Shown one piece after another: positions 62,001 through 64,000 of a stretch of DNA of 64,000 bases; position 1 is the stretch's first letter, and the number at the start of each line of letters is the position of its first letter. A program made the position numbers and the translations under genes. The stretch comes from Alitta virens (Eukaryota; Annelida; Polychaeta; Phyllodocida; Nereididae). The notes beneath the pieces are model-generated. The model was not told the DNA's origin. It saw only the letters and a list, made by a program, of their open reading frames with translations, and ran no database searches. Location of the stretch: contig OW028579.1 in assembly GCA_932294295.1 (NCBI GenBank), forward strand, positions 10,352,370 through 10,416,369. The letters run 5' to 3'.

Positions 62001-64000
62001 TAGCCAAACAAATTTGTGGTAGCTGGATAGTTAGCTATCCAGTAAGCACAAATATTTGGAGCCACTAAGTACCAATAGTCTAGGCTATCTTATAAATACA
62101 TTACCAAATTTTTGCTACCATTCTAAATACCCAGCTCCCAGCTTTTTATGTGTCATTTTAACATAAAAAATCAAACTTAGGCAATCTAATTTCTGGTAGC
62201 TGGATAGTACCATTCTACATACCCAGCTCTCAGATGTGTATGTATCATTTTCTCATAAAAAATAACACTTAGCCAAACAAATTTGTGGTAGCTGGATAGT
62301 AAGCTATCCAGTAAGCACCAATAGTTGTACCATTAAGTAGCCAAGAGTCTTTGCTATATTTGCACTATATTTGTTGAATCTGCATTAATAGCTCACTAAC
62401 TACAGGCCATAAACTTCTCATTAGTATCAGTGCCAAGCCCTCACTTAGCCAAACAAATTTCTGGTAGCTGGATAGTTAGCTATCCTGTAAGTACCAATAT
62501 TTGGTACCATTAAATAGCCAAGAGACAAGGCTATCTAATAAATACACTACCAAATCTCTGCTACCATTCTACATACCCAGCTCCCAGATTTTTATGTATC
62601 ATTTTATCATAAAATATTGCGCTTAGCCAAACAAATTTGTGGTAGCTGGATAGTTAGCTATCCAGTAAGCACAAATATTTGGAGCCACTAAGTACCAAGA
62701 GTCTAGGCTATCTTATAAATACATTACCAAATTTTTGCTACCATTCTAAATACCCAGCTCCCAGATTTTTATGTATCATTTTCTCATAAAAAATAACACT
62801 TAGCCAAACAAATTTGTGGTAGCTGGATAGTTAGCTATCCAGTAAGCACAAATATTTGGAACCACTAAGTAGCCAAGAGTCTAGGCTATCTTATAAATAC
62901 ATTACCAAATTTTTGCTACCATTCTAAATACCCAGCTCCCAGCTTTTTATGTGTCATTTTAACATAAAAAATCAAATTTAGGCAAACTAATTTCTGGTAG
63001 CTGGATAGTACCATTCTACATACCCAGCTCCCAGATTTTTATGTATCATTTTATCATAAAAATTACACTTAGCCAAACAAATTTCTAGTAAGCTTTGGGA
63101 AGATTTTATTACTCAGTATTTCAACTCTACATATCTGGATTTTACAACAACAACAAAAAAATGATGTGATAGTTATAAGCTTTCATGTAATGCACTATAT
63201 TTGTTGAATCTGCATTAACAGCTCACTAACTACAGGCAATAAACTTCTCATTAGTATCAGCGCCGAGCCCTCACTTAGCCAAATAAATTTCTGGTAGCTG
63301 GATAGTAAGCTAACCATTAAGCATCAATGTTTGGTACCATTAGGTAGCCAAGAGTCTAGGCTATCTAGTAAATACATTACAAAATATCTGCTACCAATCT
63401 ATATAGCCAGCTCCCAGATTTGTATGTGACATTTTACACAAACAAATTAACTTTGCTCAGCACATGTCTGAAAGCTGGATAGTTAGCTATCCAGTAATAC
63501 CCAATATTTGGTACCATTAAGTAGCCAAGAGTCTAGGCTATCTAGTAAATACACTGCCATATTTCTGCTACCAATCTATATACCAAGCTTCCACATGTGT
63601 ATGTGTCATTTTCTCATAAAAAATAACACTTAGCCAAACAAATTTCTGGTAGCTGGATAGTTAGCTATCCTGTAAGTACCAATATTTGGTACCATTAAAT
63701 AGCCAAGGGACAAGGCTATCTAATAAATACACTACCAAATCTCTGCTACCATTCTACATACCCAGCTCCCAGATTTTTATGTATCATTTTATCATAAAAT
63801 ATTGCGCTTAGCCAAACAAATTTGTGGTAGCTGGATAGTAAGCTATCCAGTAAGCACAAATATTTGGAGCCACTAAGTACCAAGAGTCTAGGCTATCTTA
63901 TAAATACATTACCAAATTTTTGCTACCATTCTAAATACCCAGCTCCCAGCTTTTTATGTGTCATTTTAACATAAAAAATCAAACTTAGGCAATCTAATTT
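59002..64000 (+). repeat. Array block IV: rearranged HOR continuation
   Basis: The next X spacer after 59002 is at 63083, an interval of 4081 bp. A deletion fuses GTGGTAGC to ACAAATATTTGG near 59746. A monomer with the private ATTCTATCATAAAATAGTGC end is tandemly duplicated (60731 and 60908, 177 bp apart). Block-I-like variants (CAGTGCCAAGCCC, GGCCATAAAC) reappear. From 63083 the normal HOR order resumes and runs off the window. Confidence 0.8.

Larger units (their letters stand above)
9854..64000 (+). repeat. Satellite array, ~178-bp monomer, continues past window end
   Basis: A head-to-tail monomer of about 178 bp begins CTTAGCCAAACAAATTTCTG, passes GCTGGATAGTTAGCTATCC and TTTGGTACCATTAAGTAGCC, and ends TTTATGTGTCATTTTATC plus A-rich sequence. 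Many variants are recognisable: GGAACCACTAAG, GGAGCCACTAAG, GTACCATTAAATAGCC and GCTCAGCACATGTCTG types. A 92-bp short monomer lacks monomer positions 33-118, joining GGATAG directly to TACCATTCTAC. The consensus contains almost no CpG. Polarity is constant apart from one short inverted piece beside each E element. At 178 bp per unit the array would hold roughly 300 monomer equivalents, fewer once inserts are subtracted. No gene was found in it. Confidence 0.95.

Noticed and set aside
9854..64000. Regularly spaced repeats resembling a CRISPR array
   Set aside because: The 178-bp head-to-tail units have no unique spacers, and the context is eukaryotic. This is satellite DNA.
9854..64000. CENP-B box in the monomer
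   Set aside because: The consensus has no TTCG...CGGG arrangement and almost no CpG. Only an unrelated dyad is present.

Overview
The window is eukaryotic, almost certainly metazoan, nuclear DNA. It is AT-rich, has short exons with GT/AG splice sites separated by long introns, and has no bacterial-style gene packing. Recurrent TAGGCCTA-type motifs in the left 9 kb and the overall look suggest a marine invertebrate, with an echinoderm as a weak best guess.

Left 9.5 kb, low copy. A minus-strand gene is represented by five exon-like blocks between 2780 and 6464. It encodes Ser/Pro-rich, low-complexity protein. One exon carries a 57-bp internal repeat ending in PPLPH, and two adjacent mini-exons are tandem duplicates. 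A La-related protein 4 (LARP4)-like C-terminal region is a tentative reading. From 6.8 to 8.5 kb lies a promoter-like, repeat-rich spacer: a GC minisatellite inside a 12-bp inverted-repeat-bounded segment, CpG-rich DNA with a CRE palindrome, long G and C runs, and a ZNF143-like site. A plus-strand gene may start at 8565, with exon-like blocks at 8565-8650, 8897-8975 and 9351-9495. tRNA-derived SINE relics lie at about 1.7-1.85 kb and possibly 5.3-5.5 kb.

Right 54.5 kb (about 9473 to the window end) is satellite DNA. The basic monomer is about 178 bp and CpG-poor. Most full-length copies carry an 8-bp-arm dyad. A 92-bp derivative arose by an 86-bp internal deletion. The array is layered. 9.85-16.9 kb holds mixed, diverged monomers. 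16.95-31.8 kb holds about 1.45-kb units carrying a captured exon-like segment, organised in a larger 7.0-kb duplication. 31.7-40.4 kb is a near-identical 4351-bp tandem duplication. 40.4-59.0 kb is a regular 1897/1898-bp higher-order repeat (HOR) with second-order periods of 5338 and 5693 bp. 59-64 kb is a rearranged continuation. Four copies of a composite inverted-repeat mobile element (E1-E4) and eight copies of the captured exon-like segment were amplified along with the satellite.

The most interesting result is at the left edge. The single-copy sequence at 9473-9853, which overlaps the last exon-like block and its splice donor, looks like the progenitor of both the recurrent 'X' spacer and the first ~25 bp of every monomer. 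The window may therefore show a satellite born from a gene fragment and then homogenised outward into a centromere-like HOR array. No intact gene is visible inside the array.
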